A DNA stretch of 64,000 nucleotides from Antarcticimicrobium sediminis (GTDB lineage Bacteria > Pseudomonadota > Alphaproteobacteria > Rhodobacterales > Rhodobacteraceae): NCBI RefSeq assembly GCF_004348975.1, contig NZ_SMFP01000005.1, positions 124,001 to 188,000 on the forward strand, given 5' to 3'. A model generated the notes under the pieces. That model did no database searches. It was not told the origin of the DNA and saw only the letters and a program-made list of their open reading frames with translations. A program made the position numbers and the translations under genes. The number at the start of each line of letters is the position of its first letter. Position 1 is the stretch's first letter. Positions 17,360 to 25,686 of this stretch are shown here, in pieces.

Positions 17360-17503
17360 CGTCACCGGGAAACGGGGGCACCGCCCCTTCCTTTCGTGCG
17401 TCTCACCCCTCGCCCCGCCCAAGCGCAACACCGGTGTCCTCGCTTGGCTCTGGCGCGCAGAGGGACTATCTAGCGGTGACGCAACACTGGAGCCGCATTC
17501 ATC

Positions 17504-18442
17504 ATGCCGATCAAGATCCCCGCCGACCTGCCCGCCTTTGATGTTCTCACGCGTGAGGGCGTCATGGTCATGTCCGAGGATCAGGCCGCGCGGCAAGACA
17601 TTCGCCCGCTGCGGATCGGGTTGCTGAATCTGATGCCCAAGAAGATCCAGACCGAGAACCAGTTCGCCCGGCTGATCGGCGCGACGCCGCTGCAGATCGA
17701 ACTGTCGCTGATCCGGATGAGCGAACATCATTCGAAAACCACCGCAGCCGAGCATATGGAAGAATTTTATCGCCCCTTTCAGGAGGTGAAGGACGAAAAA
17801 TTCGACGGGCTGATCATCACCGGTGCCCCGATCGAACAACTGGAGTTCGAAGAGGTCACCTATTGGGACGAATTGCGCGAGGTTTTTGACTGGACCCAAA
17901 GCAACGTGCATTCCACCTTTGGCGTCTGCTGGGGCGGGATGGCGATGATCCACTATTTTCAGGGGGTGAACAAACACCTGCTGGATCACAAGGCCTTCGG
18001 TTGTTTCCGCCACAAGAACCTTGCCCCTGCCACACCGTTGCTGCGCGGGTTCTCGGATGATTTCATCGTTCCCGTCAGCCGTTGGACCGAAATGAAACAA
18101 CCCGAGATCGACGCGGTGCCAGAGTTGATCACGTTGCTGGGCAGCGACGAGGTTGGCCCCTGTCTGGTCGCGGACCCGACGCATCGCGCAGTCTATATTT
18201 TCAACCATTTCGAATATGACAGCGACACGCTGAAACAGGAATACGACCGAGATGTCGCCAGCGGTCAAGCGGTCAAGGTTCCGGTCAACTATTACCCCGA
18301 TGACGATCCCAGCAGAAAGCCGCTGAACCGCTGGAAAAGTCAGGCGCATCTGCTTTATGGCAACTGGATCAGTGAGATCTATGCAACAACCCCATATGAC
18401 CGTTCCAAAATCGGCATGGAAATCTCGGATTTGCGCAGTTAG
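17504..18442 (+). CDS. metAA: Homoserine O-acetyltransferase, MetA type
   Basis: First step of methionine synthesis: acylates homoserine. The 312-residue protein has the MetA fold with [10 protein letters not shown] carrying the nucleophile Cys142 and the FNHFEYD histidine motif. Residue 111 is Glu ([10 protein letters not shown]). In characterised MetA proteins Glu111 selects acetyl-CoA while Gly111 selects succinyl-CoA, so acetyltransferase activity is predicted despite the older name homoserine O-succinyltransferase. I looked for a SAM-II riboswitch in the 144-bp upstream gap and saw none. Confidence 0.93.
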   Translation: MPIKIPADLPAFDVLTREGVMVMSEDQAARQDIRPLRIGLLNLMPKKIQTENQFARLIGATPLQIELSLIRMSEHHSKTTAAEHMEEFYRPFQEVKDEKFDGLIITGAPIEQLEFEEVTYWDELREVFDWTQSNVHSTFGVCWGGMAMIHYFQGVNKHLLDHKAFGCFRHKNLAPATPLLRGFSDDFIVPVSRWTEMKQPEIDAVPELITLLGSDEVGPCLVADPTHRAVYIFNHFEYDSDTLKQEYDRDVASGQAVKVPVNYYPDDDPSRKPLNRWKSQAHLLYGNWISEIYATTPYDRSKIGMEISDLRS

Positions 18443-18594
18443 TGCGCTGCAGGTGATCTGCGCGGGCGCGGTCTGCTGGCCCTGATCGGGCTGGCGTTGA
18501 CGGCCCCCGCGCCGCAAACGTGGCAACCTGCGGGTTTGCGTTAATCGGATTAACATCCCATATAGAGAGCAACCAACAACGCAGAGGCGGGCAC

Positions 18595-19464
18595 ATGGAT
18601 CTCCCTTTTGATAGCGCAATTACCCGATTTTTCGAGCATGAGGCGCCCAACGCCATCCGCAAAGCGATCCGGCGGGCCGACAAGGATGATATCCTGAACC
18701 CAAGTTACCCCTATTCCGAGCGGATGGGGCGCAAGGCCTATGAGCGCGAGATCATGGCGCTGCATATCGAACTGGGAAAGATGCAGGCTTGGGTCAAGAA
18801 AAGCGGCGCCCGGGTGGTGGCCGTTTTCGAGGGCCGCGATGCCGCCGGCAAGGGCGGCACCATCAAGCGGTTTCGCGAATATCTGAACCCGCGCGGCGCA
18901 CGGCTGGTTGCCCTGCCCAAACCCTCCGACGGAGAGCGCGGCCAATGGTATTTCCAGCGCTACATCGACCACCTGCCCAGCAGCGGCGAGATCGTGTTTT
19001 ATGATCGCAGCTGGTACAACCGCGGCGTGGTGGAAAAGGTCTTTGGCTTTTGCTCCGAGCCCGAGCGCGAACGCTTTTTCCGTCAGGTCCGCCCGTTCGA
19101 ACAGGCGCTGGTGGATGACGGTATCCACCTGTTCAAATTCTGGCTGAACGTGGGCCAGGCCGAACAGCTGCGCCGGTTTCTGGATCGCGAAAGCGACCCG
19201 CTGAAACACTGGAAACTCAGCGAGATCGACGTCAAGGGGCTGGCGCGTTGGGACAGCTATTCCGAGGCGATCGGCGAAACCCTTAGCCGCAGCCACGCCA
19301 AGCGCGCGCCTTGGACGGTGATCCGCTCTGAGGATAAGCGGCGCGCGCGGATTGCGGCGATCCGGCATATGCTGCTGGCGCTGGATTACGATCACAAGGA
19401 CGAAAAGGCGCTTGGCCAAAGCGATCCCAAAATCTGTGGCGGGCCGGACATCTGGGATGGCTAA
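18595..19464 (+). CDS. ppk2: Polyphosphate kinase 2
   Basis: A 289-residue PPK2 that transfers phosphate between polyphosphate and nucleoside diphosphates. It has the Walker A motif [16 protein letters not shown], the Walker B region [16 protein letters not shown], the lid [17 protein letters not shown] and the family C-terminus LDYDHKD. The open frame starts earlier, but the ATG at 18595 with GAGGCGGGCAC upstream fits known lengths. Its last eight bases overlap the start of the following TetR regulator, so the two are probably co-expressed. Confidence 0.93.
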   Translation: MDLPFDSAITRFFEHEAPNAIRKAIRRADKDDILNPSYPYSERMGRKAYEREIMALHIELGKMQAWVKKSGARVVAVFEGRDAAGKGGTIKRFREYLNPRGARLVALPKPSDGERGQWYFQRYIDHLPSSGEIVFYDRSWYNRGVVEKVFGFCSEPERERFFRQVRPFEQALVDDGIHLFKFWLNVGQAEQLRRFLDRESDPLKHWKLSEIDVKGLARWDSYSEAIGETLSRSHAKRAPWTVIRSEDKRRARIAAIRHMLLALDYDHKDEKALGQSDPKICGGPDIWDG

Positions 19465-20071
19465 ACGCGGCTATCATCACGGCAACCTGCGCCAGGCGCT
19501 GATCGAGGCCGCGTTGCAGCTGATCGAGGCCAAAGGCCCGACGGGGTTCACCCTGTCGGAGGCGGCCAAGACCGCTGGCGTTACCCCGGCGGCGGTCTAT
19601 CGCCATTTCGCGGGCCGCGAGGATCTGATCGCCGAGGCCGCGCGCCAAGGCTTCGAGATGTTCGCGGACCTGATGCAATACGCCTATGACAGTGGCCAAC
19701 CCTCGGCACTGGCCGCCTTTGAGGCGACCGGGCGCGCCTATCTGGCCTTTGCGCGCAAGCATCCGGGGCATTATATCTCGATGTTTGAAAGCGGCATCTC
19801 GCTCAATCGCACGCCGGAACTGTCGGCTGCGGCGGCGCGCGCCCGTGGTGTGCTGGAATTGGCCGCCGCCGATCTGTCGGAACATATCCCGGCCGAAAAA
19901 CGCCCGCCCGCCGCGATGTTCAGCGCCCATATCTGGGCGTTGAGTCATGGCGTGGTCGAACTTTATGCCCGCAACGCCGGCGCCGCGTCCCCGTTTTCGC
20001 CCGAGGATCTGCTGGAAACCGGGATCGGCATTTATCTGCGTGGGCTTGGGCTGATTCCAGCGGACGACTGA
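19457..20071 (+). CDS. TetR/AcrR-family transcriptional regulator
   Basis: A 204-residue repressor: N-terminal HTH ([33 protein letters not shown], residues about 28-60) and a helical ligand domain of the TetR_C WHG type (ISMFESGIS and [16 protein letters not shown]). The ATG at 19457 overlaps the ppk2 end, and [20 protein letters not shown] is a classic TetR opening. The overlap hints that it may regulate ppk2 or respond to a related signal; there is no direct evidence. Confidence 0.88.
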   Translation: MAKRGYHHGNLRQALIEAALQLIEAKGPTGFTLSEAAKTAGVTPAAVYRHFAGREDLIAEAARQGFEMFADLMQYAYDSGQPSALAAFEATGRAYLAFARKHPGHYISMFESGISLNRTPELSAAAARARGVLELAAADLSEHIPAEKRPPAAMFSAHIWALSHGVVELYARNAGAASPFSPEDLLETGIGIYLRGLGLIPADD

Positions 20072-20165
20072 AGCGCCCAAAATTCAACCTTGCAGAGAAT
20101 TTTTCAGGCCGTTAGGAAATTGGAACCATACTCAATCATCCTGAATTTCAGGAAACTCCAGCATA

Positions 20166-20921
20166 TTGGCGTCCGCATTGTCCCATTTTCTTTCAAACAC
20201 CACAATCACCAGAAAAGACCGCTATAGACAGCTCAAAGCGCGCGAGAGCGGGTTTTTCGACCTTCAGTTCCTCAAGGCGATGCCTCCCGAGATCCGCAAC
20301 CGTTGTTTCGAGCAACTCGATGCCTCGCGATCGCAACTCCGCCAGGATCTGTTCGCACTCAGCCAGACCGGCTTCAAACATGGCGGCTTCTTCGTCGAAT
20401 TCGGGGCGACAGATGGGATCGATCTGAACAACAGCTATCTGTTGGAAACCCAGTACGGCTGGTCCGGCATCCTGGCCGAGCCCGCCCAAGGCTGGCATGC
20501 GGATCTGCGCGCCAATCGCAGCGCAATCATCGACAGCCGTTGTGTCTGGCGGGCCAGCGGTGAAAAGCTGCAATTCACCGAGGCGCCGCGCGGCGAAAAC
20601 TCGGCGATTTCCAGCTTTGTCAAAACCTCGCGCAAGCTGCGTGGGCATCAGTATGAGGTCGAGACCGTTTCGCTAAACGATTTGCTGGACCAGCATTCAG
20701 CCCCGGCCAAGATCGACTATCTGTCTGTCGATACCGAAGGCAGCGAATTCGACATTCTCAACGCCGTGGATTTTGACCGCTGGTCGTTTCGGGTGATGAC
20801 GGTGGAGCATAACCACGCCCCGCAACGAGAGGACATCCACGCTCTTCTGACCGGCAAGGGGTATCGCCGCGTACTTGAAGAGGTGTCCCGCTTTGACGAT
20901 TGGTATGTGAAACCCGACTGA
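20166..20921 (+). CDS. FkbM-family methyltransferase
   Basis: A 251-residue SAM-dependent methyltransferase of the FkbM type: FVEFGATDGIDLNNSYLLE is the SAM-binding loop (residues about 77-95) and IDYLSVDTEGSEFDIL is the diagnostic DxEGxE motif (about 180-195). Such enzymes often methylate hydroxyl groups of sugars or polyketides. The start is uncertain: the frame opens with TTG at 20166 and the next Met is at residue 39, within the family-like part. A shared bidirectional terminator follows. Confidence 0.82.
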   Translation: MASALSHFLSNTTITRKDRYRQLKARESGFFDLQFLKAMPPEIRNRCFEQLDASRSQLRQDLFALSQTGFKHGGFFVEFGATDGIDLNNSYLLETQYGWSGILAEPAQGWHADLRANRSAIIDSRCVWRASGEKLQFTEAPRGENSAISSFVKTSRKLRGHQYEVETVSLNDLLDQHSAPAKIDYLSVDTEGSEFDILNAVDFDRWSFRVMTVEHNHAPQREDIHALLTGKGYRRVLEEVSRFDDWYVKPD

Positions 20922-20965
20922 CCGAAACGGCTGGCAGATCTGCCAGCCATCCACCCCCGCCAACG

Positions 20966-20994
20966 AAAAAGGCCGCGCATTTGCGCGGCCTTTT
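20966..20994. terminator. Bidirectional terminator between the FkbM gene and rpsI
   Basis: Perfect 8-bp stem GGCCGCGC / GCGCGGCC with an ATTT loop, preceded by AAAAA and followed by TTTT. It can end both the plus-strand methyltransferase transcript and the minus-strand rplM-rpsI transcript. Confidence 0.92.
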
Positions 20995-21015
20995 GCAGTT
21001 TGATGTCGCCAGCGA

Positions 21016-21501
21016 TTAACGCTTGGAGAACTGGAAGCTCCGGCGTGCTTTGCGCTTGCCGTATTTCTTCCGTTCCACCACGCGGCTGTCGCGGGTGAGG
21101 AAGCCAGCAGCTTTCAGGGCACCGCGCAGGCTCGGTTCATAAAGCTGCAGCGCTTTCGAGATGCCGTGCTTGACCGCACCGGCCTGACCCGACAAGCCAC
21201 CGCCTTTGACGGTCGCCATCACGTCGAACTGGTCCTCGACGCCGGCCACGGTGAACGGTTGACGCAGGATCATCTGCAGCACCGGACGGGCAAAATAGGT
21301 TTTCATTTCCTTGCCGTTCACGGTGACCTTGCCGGAACCCGGCTTGATCCAGACGCGGGCGACCGCGTCTTTCCGCTTGCCAGTCGCATAGGACCGGCCA
21401 AGCTCGTCGCGGATGGGTTCATACGCGATGAGCACTTCGCTCACTGCTTCCACGCCAGCAACGGCGCTCAGCTCTTCGAGAGTGTTGATCTGATCAGCCA
21501 T
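21016..21501 (-). CDS. rpsI: 30S ribosomal protein S9
   Basis: Small-subunit protein whose C-terminal tail contacts P-site tRNA. The 161-residue protein has an alphaproteobacterial N-terminal extension, the [20 protein letters not shown] motif and the invariant basic C-terminus ending FQFSKR. It is co-transcribed with rplM, 5 bp upstream. Confidence 0.98.
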   Translation of the reverse strand: MADQINTLEELSAVAGVEAVSEVLIAYEPIRDELGRSYATGKRKDAVARVWIKPGSGKVTVNGKEMKTYFARPVLQMILRQPFTVAGVEDQFDVMATVKGGGLSGQAGAVKHGISKALQLYEPSLRGALKAAGFLTRDSRVVERKKYGKRKARRSFQFSKR

Positions 21502-21506
21502 CGGTA

Positions 21507-21965
21507 TCAGCTCCGGGTGTTTTTCTTGTTCATGGATTTGACATCCAGAACGTCGGGGCTCTGGGCCTCATGCGGATGTTCGGCACCGGCGTAGATGCGC
21601 AGATTGGTCATCTGCTGGCGCGACAGGCGGTTGCCCGGCAGCATGCGCTTGACAGCCTGAAGCACAACGCGCTCAGGGTGTGCGCCGTCCAGGATCTGTT
21701 GCTTGGTGCGCGATTTGATGCCACCCGGATGCCCGGTGTGCCAGTAGAAGTTTTCCTCGCGCTTCTTGCCAGTGATCTGCACTTTCTCGGCATTGATGAC
21801 GATAACGTTGTCACCCATGTCCATGTGCGGCGTGAAGGTTGCTTTGTGTTTGCCACGCAGACGCGTGGCAATGATCGAAGCAAGACGGCCCAGAACGACG
21901 CCTTCAGCGTCGACCAGGATCCACTTCTTTTCGATCTCTGCAGGTTTCGCAGAAAAGGTTTTCAT
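21507..21965 (-). CDS. rplM: 50S ribosomal protein L13
   Basis: Early-assembling large-subunit protein, 152 residues. [20 protein letters not shown] and the [16 protein letters not shown] and [18 protein letters not shown] segments are typical. The start at 21965 removes 12 extra upstream residues of the open frame. It is the first gene of the rplM-rpsI operon; a strong promoter lies about 65-90 bp upstream. Confidence 0.98.
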   Translation of the reverse strand: MKTFSAKPAEIEKKWILVDAEGVVLGRLASIIATRLRGKHKATFTPHMDMGDNVIVINAEKVQITGKKREENFYWHTGHPGGIKSRTKQQILDGAHPERVVLQAVKRMLPGNRLSRQQMTNLRIYAGAEHPHEAQSPDVLDVKSMNKKNTRS

Positions 21966-22028
21966 CGGATCGGTCCCGTTTGTCGTGAACGGCGGGCTCA
22001 ACTGGCACCGCCGGAATTCGATGAAGCG

Positions 22029-22057
22029 GGTATATGGAAGGCTATGTGGTACGTCAA
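22029..22057 (-). promoter_or_regulatory. Sigma-70 promoter of rplM-rpsI
   Basis: On the minus strand TTGACG (22057-22052) and TATACC (22034-22029) are separated by exactly 17 bp, giving an expected start near 22022 and a leader of about 57 nt to the rplM ATG. An imperfect palindrome GGTAT-AATA-ATACC lies further upstream at 22106-22119. Confidence 0.75.
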
Positions 22058-22125
22058 CAGCAAGAATTCTGGATTATACGTTACAAATCAATGCGTTATA
22101 AATTAGGTATAATAATACCCCACAT

Positions 22126-23559
22126 TTAGACCGCAATCTGTTCCGGCGGATTGTCCAGCAGCCTGCGCACCCGCTGCATCGCCTGTTCGAACGTCGCGAG
22201 CGCAACTCCAGCATTGATCGCCAGCCGCACCGCATGCGGGGCCCGCGCCGTGCGCTGCACGAAATCCTCGGCCGGGCGCAAGCGCACCCCCTGCGCCTCG
22301 GCCGCCTGCACAAAGGCCCCGGCGCGCCAGCCTGCCGGCAACGTCAGCCAGAGAAACGGCACATCCGGGCGCCAGACCACTTGATACTCGCCCAACTCAT
22401 GGACGGCGCAGTGCACATAGTCGCCGATCACCGATAGCATTCGTTCGCTCAGCGCCGCGAGCCGTGGATCGACCAACAGCTTCGCCATCAGATCGGTCAG
22501 CGGCGTGGCGAGGCCGAAAAACCCGTGTTCGGCGGTGCGGCGAAGATGCGCGGTGCGCTCTGGCGGGGCCAGCGCAAAGCCAACCCGAAGCGCCGGCGTG
22601 ATGTTTTTCGAGATCGAAGAGACGTACCAGCTCCGCTCTGGCGCCAGCAGCCGAAAGCTTGGCCCGGCCCCGGCCGCGACATGATAACAATTGTCCTCCA
22701 GGATCTGCAACTCACTCTGGCGGGCAACCTCGACCAACTCGCGGCGGCGCGTTTCCGGCGTAAAGGTCAGGGTCGGGTTATGCGCCTCGGGCGAGGTACA
22801 CAGGATCTGTGCGTCATGGGTGCGCACGGCGGCCTCAAGCGCCTCGGGGATCAGGCCCTGCGCATCCATCGCCACCGGCACCACCTCGGCCCGCAGCAGC
22901 TCTGCCGCGCGGCGGAACCCGGGATAGGACAGTTCCTCGACCAGCACGACGGGGCGGCGACCACGCAGCACAGCCTGCATCACCAGCGCCAGCGCATTCT
23001 GACCGCCATTGGAAAAGACCACGTCGCTTTCGCGCACCGGCCCCACGGCCCCCTGCGTCAGCCACCGCGCCGCCGCCTCGCGCGCCGGGCGGGCCGCCTC
23101 GCGGGAGGGGTAGTGCATAAAACCCGAGGGGGGATCCTGCGCAACCTCGGTTAACAGTTCCCGAATCAACTCGGCCTGGCCGACGTTGGGCAAATGCGGT
23201 GAAAACAGATTGACGTGATAGCCGTCGCCCGCGTCCTTGTGTTGCGGTGCGAGGTCATTCTCGAACCCCCGTTCGGGGTCGCCCGTGGTGCCCGTCTCAT
23301 CCGCCGTTCCCGGCGGCGGCGCCACGAAGGTGCCGCGGCCAACCTCGGCCAGCAGAACCCCCTCATCGGTCAGGACCGTATAGGCGCGCGCGACGGTTCC
23401 CGGTGTGATTTCAAGCTGATAGGCCAGTTCGCGAACCGGCGGCAGCTTGTCGCCCACAGTCAGGTCACCGTTTTGTATCGCGCTGCGAATTCGCTCGGCC
23501 ACCGCTTTGTATTTCGGTCCACTGGCTGAGGAGAGCGTGCCAGTCCAAATTGTACTCAT
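22126..23559 (-). CDS. MocR-type regulator (GntR HTH fused to a fold-type I aminotransferase)
   Basis: A 477-residue fusion: GntR winged HTH at residues 13-80 (LTVGDKLPPVRELAYQLEITPGTVARAYTVL) and an aminotransferase-like domain with SISKN carrying the PLP lysine (Lys318). MocR proteins sense amines or PLP and control nearby metabolic or stress genes. It is divergent from a DUF1127 gene, a pairing I recall from other Rhodobacterales. Its start codon sits inside the palindrome 23549-23565, suggesting autoregulation. The effector is unknown. Confidence 0.88.
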   Translation of the reverse strand: MSTIWTGTLSSASGPKYKAVAERIRSAIQNGDLTVGDKLPPVRELAYQLEITPGTVARAYTVLTDEGVLLAEVGRGTFVAPPPGTADETGTTGDPERGFENDLAPQHKDAGDGYHVNLFSPHLPNVGQAELIRELLTEVAQDPPSGFMHYPSREAARPAREAAARWLTQGAVGPVRESDVVFSNGGQNALALVMQAVLRGRRPVVLVEELSYPGFRRAAELLRAEVVPVAMDAQGLIPEALEAAVRTHDAQILCTSPEAHNPTLTFTPETRRRELVEVARQSELQILEDNCYHVAAGAGPSFRLLAPERSWYVSSISKNITPALRVGFALAPPERTAHLRRTAEHGFFGLATPLTDLMAKLLVDPRLAALSERMLSVIGDYVHCAVHELGEYQVVWRPDVPFLWLTLPAGWRAGAFVQAAEAQGVRLRPAEDFVQRTARAPHAVRLAINAGVALATFEQAMQRVRRLLDNPPEQIAV

Positions 23560-23639
23560 TACAATCTTTCCTTTGACCCGTCACTCGCCGCTATTGTATC
23601 AACACCATGCACAACATACATCCGTTGTGTCAATACAAT
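23549..23639. promoter_or_regulatory. Candidate MocR operator sites in the MocR/DUF1127 divergent promoter
   Basis: Three ATTGTA-type elements occur. ATTGTA-ctcat-TACAAT at 23549-23565 is a perfect 6-bp inverted repeat spanning the mocR start codon. ATTGTATCAACAC at 23593-23605 and GTGTCAATACAAT at 23627-23639 form a near-perfect 13-bp inverted pair (11 of 13 matching). The gap between the two divergent start codons is only 96 bp. Confidence 0.65.
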
Positions 23640-23655
23640 TACATTGGGTGCTCTT

Positions 23656-23883
23656 ATGTCTCGCATGATGCAAACCGGGTCTTCTCCTGTCCTTGGTGCC
23701 AACCGGCAACACCAGCCGGTCCTTCCGGTTCTGCGCCGCATTGTCGTCGCGATGGGCTATTGGACCCTGCGTCGCCGGACCCGGACGCAGTTGAACAGGT
23801 TGAGTCCGTACATGCTGGAAGACATCGGTATCACACCGGCCCAAGCCAGAAAAGAGGCGGAGCGCCCGTTCTGGAAAGGCTGA
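23656..23883 (+). CDS. DUF1127 domain small protein
   Basis: A 75-residue basic protein; the C-terminal half (YWTLRRRTRTQLNRLSPYMLEDIGITPAQARKEAERPFWKG) is a canonical DUF1127/YjiS domain with the conserved LxxLSxxxLxDIGI pattern. Some small DUF1127 proteins in alphaproteobacteria bind RNA or influence phosphate and stress metabolism; the role here is not known. The ATG at 23656 is chosen over a TTG 12 bp upstream. It has its own strong terminator and shares a promoter region with the MocR gene. Confidence 0.88.
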   Translation: MSRMMQTGSSPVLGANRQHQPVLPVLRRIVVAMGYWTLRRRTRTQLNRLSPYMLEDIGITPAQARKEAERPFWKG

Positions 23884-23917
23884 CACTTTCCCCGTCCGGT
23901 AACGGACCCTGACTTGG

Positions 23918-23943
23918 CCGGGGCTTTGCCCCGGTCTTTTTTT
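23918..23943 (+). terminator. Intrinsic terminator of the DUF1127 gene
   Basis: Perfect 7-bp stem CCGGGGC / GCCCCGG with a TTT loop followed by TCTTTTTTT, 35 bp after the stop codon. Confidence 0.92.
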
Positions 23944-23983
23944 GTTCAATCCCACAACCCGCCCCTGAAGACCGTCGCCAGCC

Positions 23984-24976
23984 CTATTCGGGCTGGCAGA
24001 TCTCGTCGTGGAAAATCGCAATCAGCGTGCGGTACACCAGCCCCACGATGATCGCGACAAGCGCCACCAGCGCCACATAGCCCACCACCAGATGCGACCC
24101 CGACTGCGCCAAGCGCGCATAGAGGAACGAGGCGATGGTCATCGCGGCGACAGGAAAGGACAGCGCCCACCACGACAGCGCAAACGGCAACCGCAACAGT
24201 TTAGGCACCTGCACCAATACCAACAGCGCAAAGACATAGGCTGTGTTCAGCAGGATATGCGCAAAGGTGTCTATCACCCCAACAAGCTGATAATACGCAA
24301 CAAAGGCCACCGCTGGCGGCGCGATCAGGATCACCAGCGTCGGAAACAGACGCGCCGGGATCGGGTTGTGAAAGACCAGCCGGTTCATCACCAGCGTCAA
24401 CAGCACGATCCAGAACATCACCCCGCCGGAAAAGAACAGCCATGAAATCTCGGGATGGCCCAACCGCACCCCGACCACGGGGACGATCACATTGCCCACC
24501 GCCGGGATGAACCAGGCCGGGGTCAGATGCGCGACCTCAAAGGACCGGTGGCTGATCCAGCCAGAGACGACGGCGATGGTCAGCACCCCCTGCCCGGCCG
24601 TTCCCAACAGCCAGAGCACCCGGGCCAGCTGCGGATAATCCGTATAACAGGCCGTCGCGGTCAGCAGCATAGAGATCGACACGGCAGGAAAAAACGCCAG
24701 TCGGACCGGATGGTTCCACTCTCCCTGCACCGCCGTCGGATGACGCAGGATCTTGGCGATATAGAACCCGATCAGCGTGACAAAAACCGCCGCCGCCAGA
24801 TACAGCACCACCTGCGCCACCGGCGCGGCCCAAGGCAAGGTGTCATGGGCGCCGTGCAAGGCCAGCACCAATCCCATCAGCCCCATCACGATCGCGAAGA
24901 AGGTGATCGGGAAATGCGCCAAGCGGTGAAACTCTGCCTCTTCCGGCTGCTGGCCGGGGGGGGATGCGTCGCTCAT
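23984..24976 (-). CDS. SLAC1/TehA-family anion channel
   Basis: A 330-residue inner-membrane protein with about ten hydrophobic helices in the TDT/SLAC1 arrangement; the loop KILRHPTAVQGEWNHPVRLAFFPAVSISMLL is typical of the bacterial subgroup. Family members conduct small anions or export dicarboxylates or tellurite-related compounds; the ion is unknown here. The start at 24976 follows an excellent AAAGGAAACACC site, removing 23 upstream residues of open frame. An FNR-type box 56-69 bp upstream of the start suggests induction at low oxygen. Confidence 0.87.
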   Translation of the reverse strand: MSDASPPGQQPEEAEFHRLAHFPITFFAIVMGLMGLVLALHGAHDTLPWAAPVAQVVLYLAAAVFVTLIGFYIAKILRHPTAVQGEWNHPVRLAFFPAVSISMLLTATACYTDYPQLARVLWLLGTAGQGVLTIAVVSGWISHRSFEVAHLTPAWFIPAVGNVIVPVVGVRLGHPEISWLFFSGGVMFWIVLLTLVMNRLVFHNPIPARLFPTLVILIAPPAVAFVAYYQLVGVIDTFAHILLNTAYVFALLVLVQVPKLLRLPFALSWWALSFPVAAMTIASFLYARLAQSGSHLVVGYVALVALVAIIVGLVYRTLIAIFHDEICQPE

Positions 24977-25031
24977 GGTGTTTCCTTTTGCCATTTGTCG
25001 GGGACGATGCCGCCCAAGGGGGAGCATGGCC

Positions 25032-25045
25032 TTGATACAAATCAA
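25032..25045 (-). promoter_or_regulatory. FNR/FnrL-type binding site upstream of the SLAC1 gene
   Basis: TTGAT-ACAA-ATCAA is a perfect match to the FNR consensus TTGAT-N4-ATCAA. Its centre is about 62 bp before the SLAC1 start codon, compatible with class II activation if the 5' leader is about 20 nt. Two further palindromes, GGTACA-T-TGTACC (25095-25107) and AGTGTACACT (25151-25160), lie beyond it. Confidence 0.75.
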
Positions 25046-25184
25046 ACCTATACCCTAAAGATACCTTTTCAGGCACCCCTCGTCAGCCTTGGGGGGTACA
25101 TTGTACCAATACCAAAAACAGATACAAACCTTGGGGAGTTTTCGGGCCGAAGTGTACACTCCGCAAGCCAGCTCGAATATGCCG

Positions 25185-25628
25185 TTATCCGCGCGGCGGG
25201 ATCGAATAGGTCAGCGTGGCATGCGCCACCGGCTTGTCGCTGCCTTCCGAGAACAACAGCACATCCCCCACCGCCAGCGCGCGGCCCAGTTTCAGCAACC
25301 GGCACTGCGCGATCAGATCGCGGTTGGCCTCGGGTTTGCGCATGAAGTCGATCGAACAGTTGGTTGTCACCGCCAGCGCTTTTCGCCCCACCCGCGCCAG
25401 CACCATCGCATAGACCGCCACATCGGCCAGCGCGAACATCGACGGGCCAGACACCGTGCCACCCGGGCGCAGATGCCGATCATCCGTCAACAGGCGCACG
25501 TTCACCGTGTCCCTAGTCAAGGCGTCAATGGCGAAATCCTCCCAGACTTCGGGAAACACCTCCGACAGATAATCCGACAATTCTTCGACGTTCAGGGCCA
25601 GATCTTCGACGTTCAGGGCCAGAGTCAT
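25185..25628 (-). CDS. PaaI-family hotdog thioesterase
   Basis: A 147-residue acyl-CoA thioesterase-like protein with hotdog-fold motifs GGTVSGPSMFALADVAVYAM and TTNCSIDFMRKPE. It probably hydrolyses CoA esters; the divergent enoyl-CoA hydratase gene 58 bp away supports a role in acyl-CoA metabolism. The N-terminus contains a 7-residue tandem duplication (LALNVED-LALNVEE) encoded by a perfect 21-bp direct repeat, outside the hotdog core. Confidence 0.85.
   Translation of the reverse strand: MTLALNVEDLALNVEELSDYLSEVFPEVWEDFAIDALTRDTVNVRLLTDDRHLRPGGTVSGPSMFALADVAVYAMVLARVGRKALAVTTNCSIDFMRKPEANRDLIAQCRLLKLGRALAVGDVLLFSEGSDKPVAHATLTYSIPPRG
25582..25623. repeat. Perfect 21-bp tandem duplication in the thioesterase gene
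   Basis: Two identical 21-bp units (25582-25602 and 25603-25623) lie at the 5' end of the thioesterase gene and keep the reading frame. It looks like a recent slippage duplication. Confidence 0.9.
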
Positions 25629-25686
25629 GCTTTTCCTCCCGGTTTATTGGCCCTAGTGTTGCCGCAACATCTCTTGGGAGGGCAAG

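Noticed and set aside
17360-17503. SAM-II riboswitch upstream of metA
   Set aside because: The conserved core and pseudoknot sequences of SAM-II are not visible in this gap.
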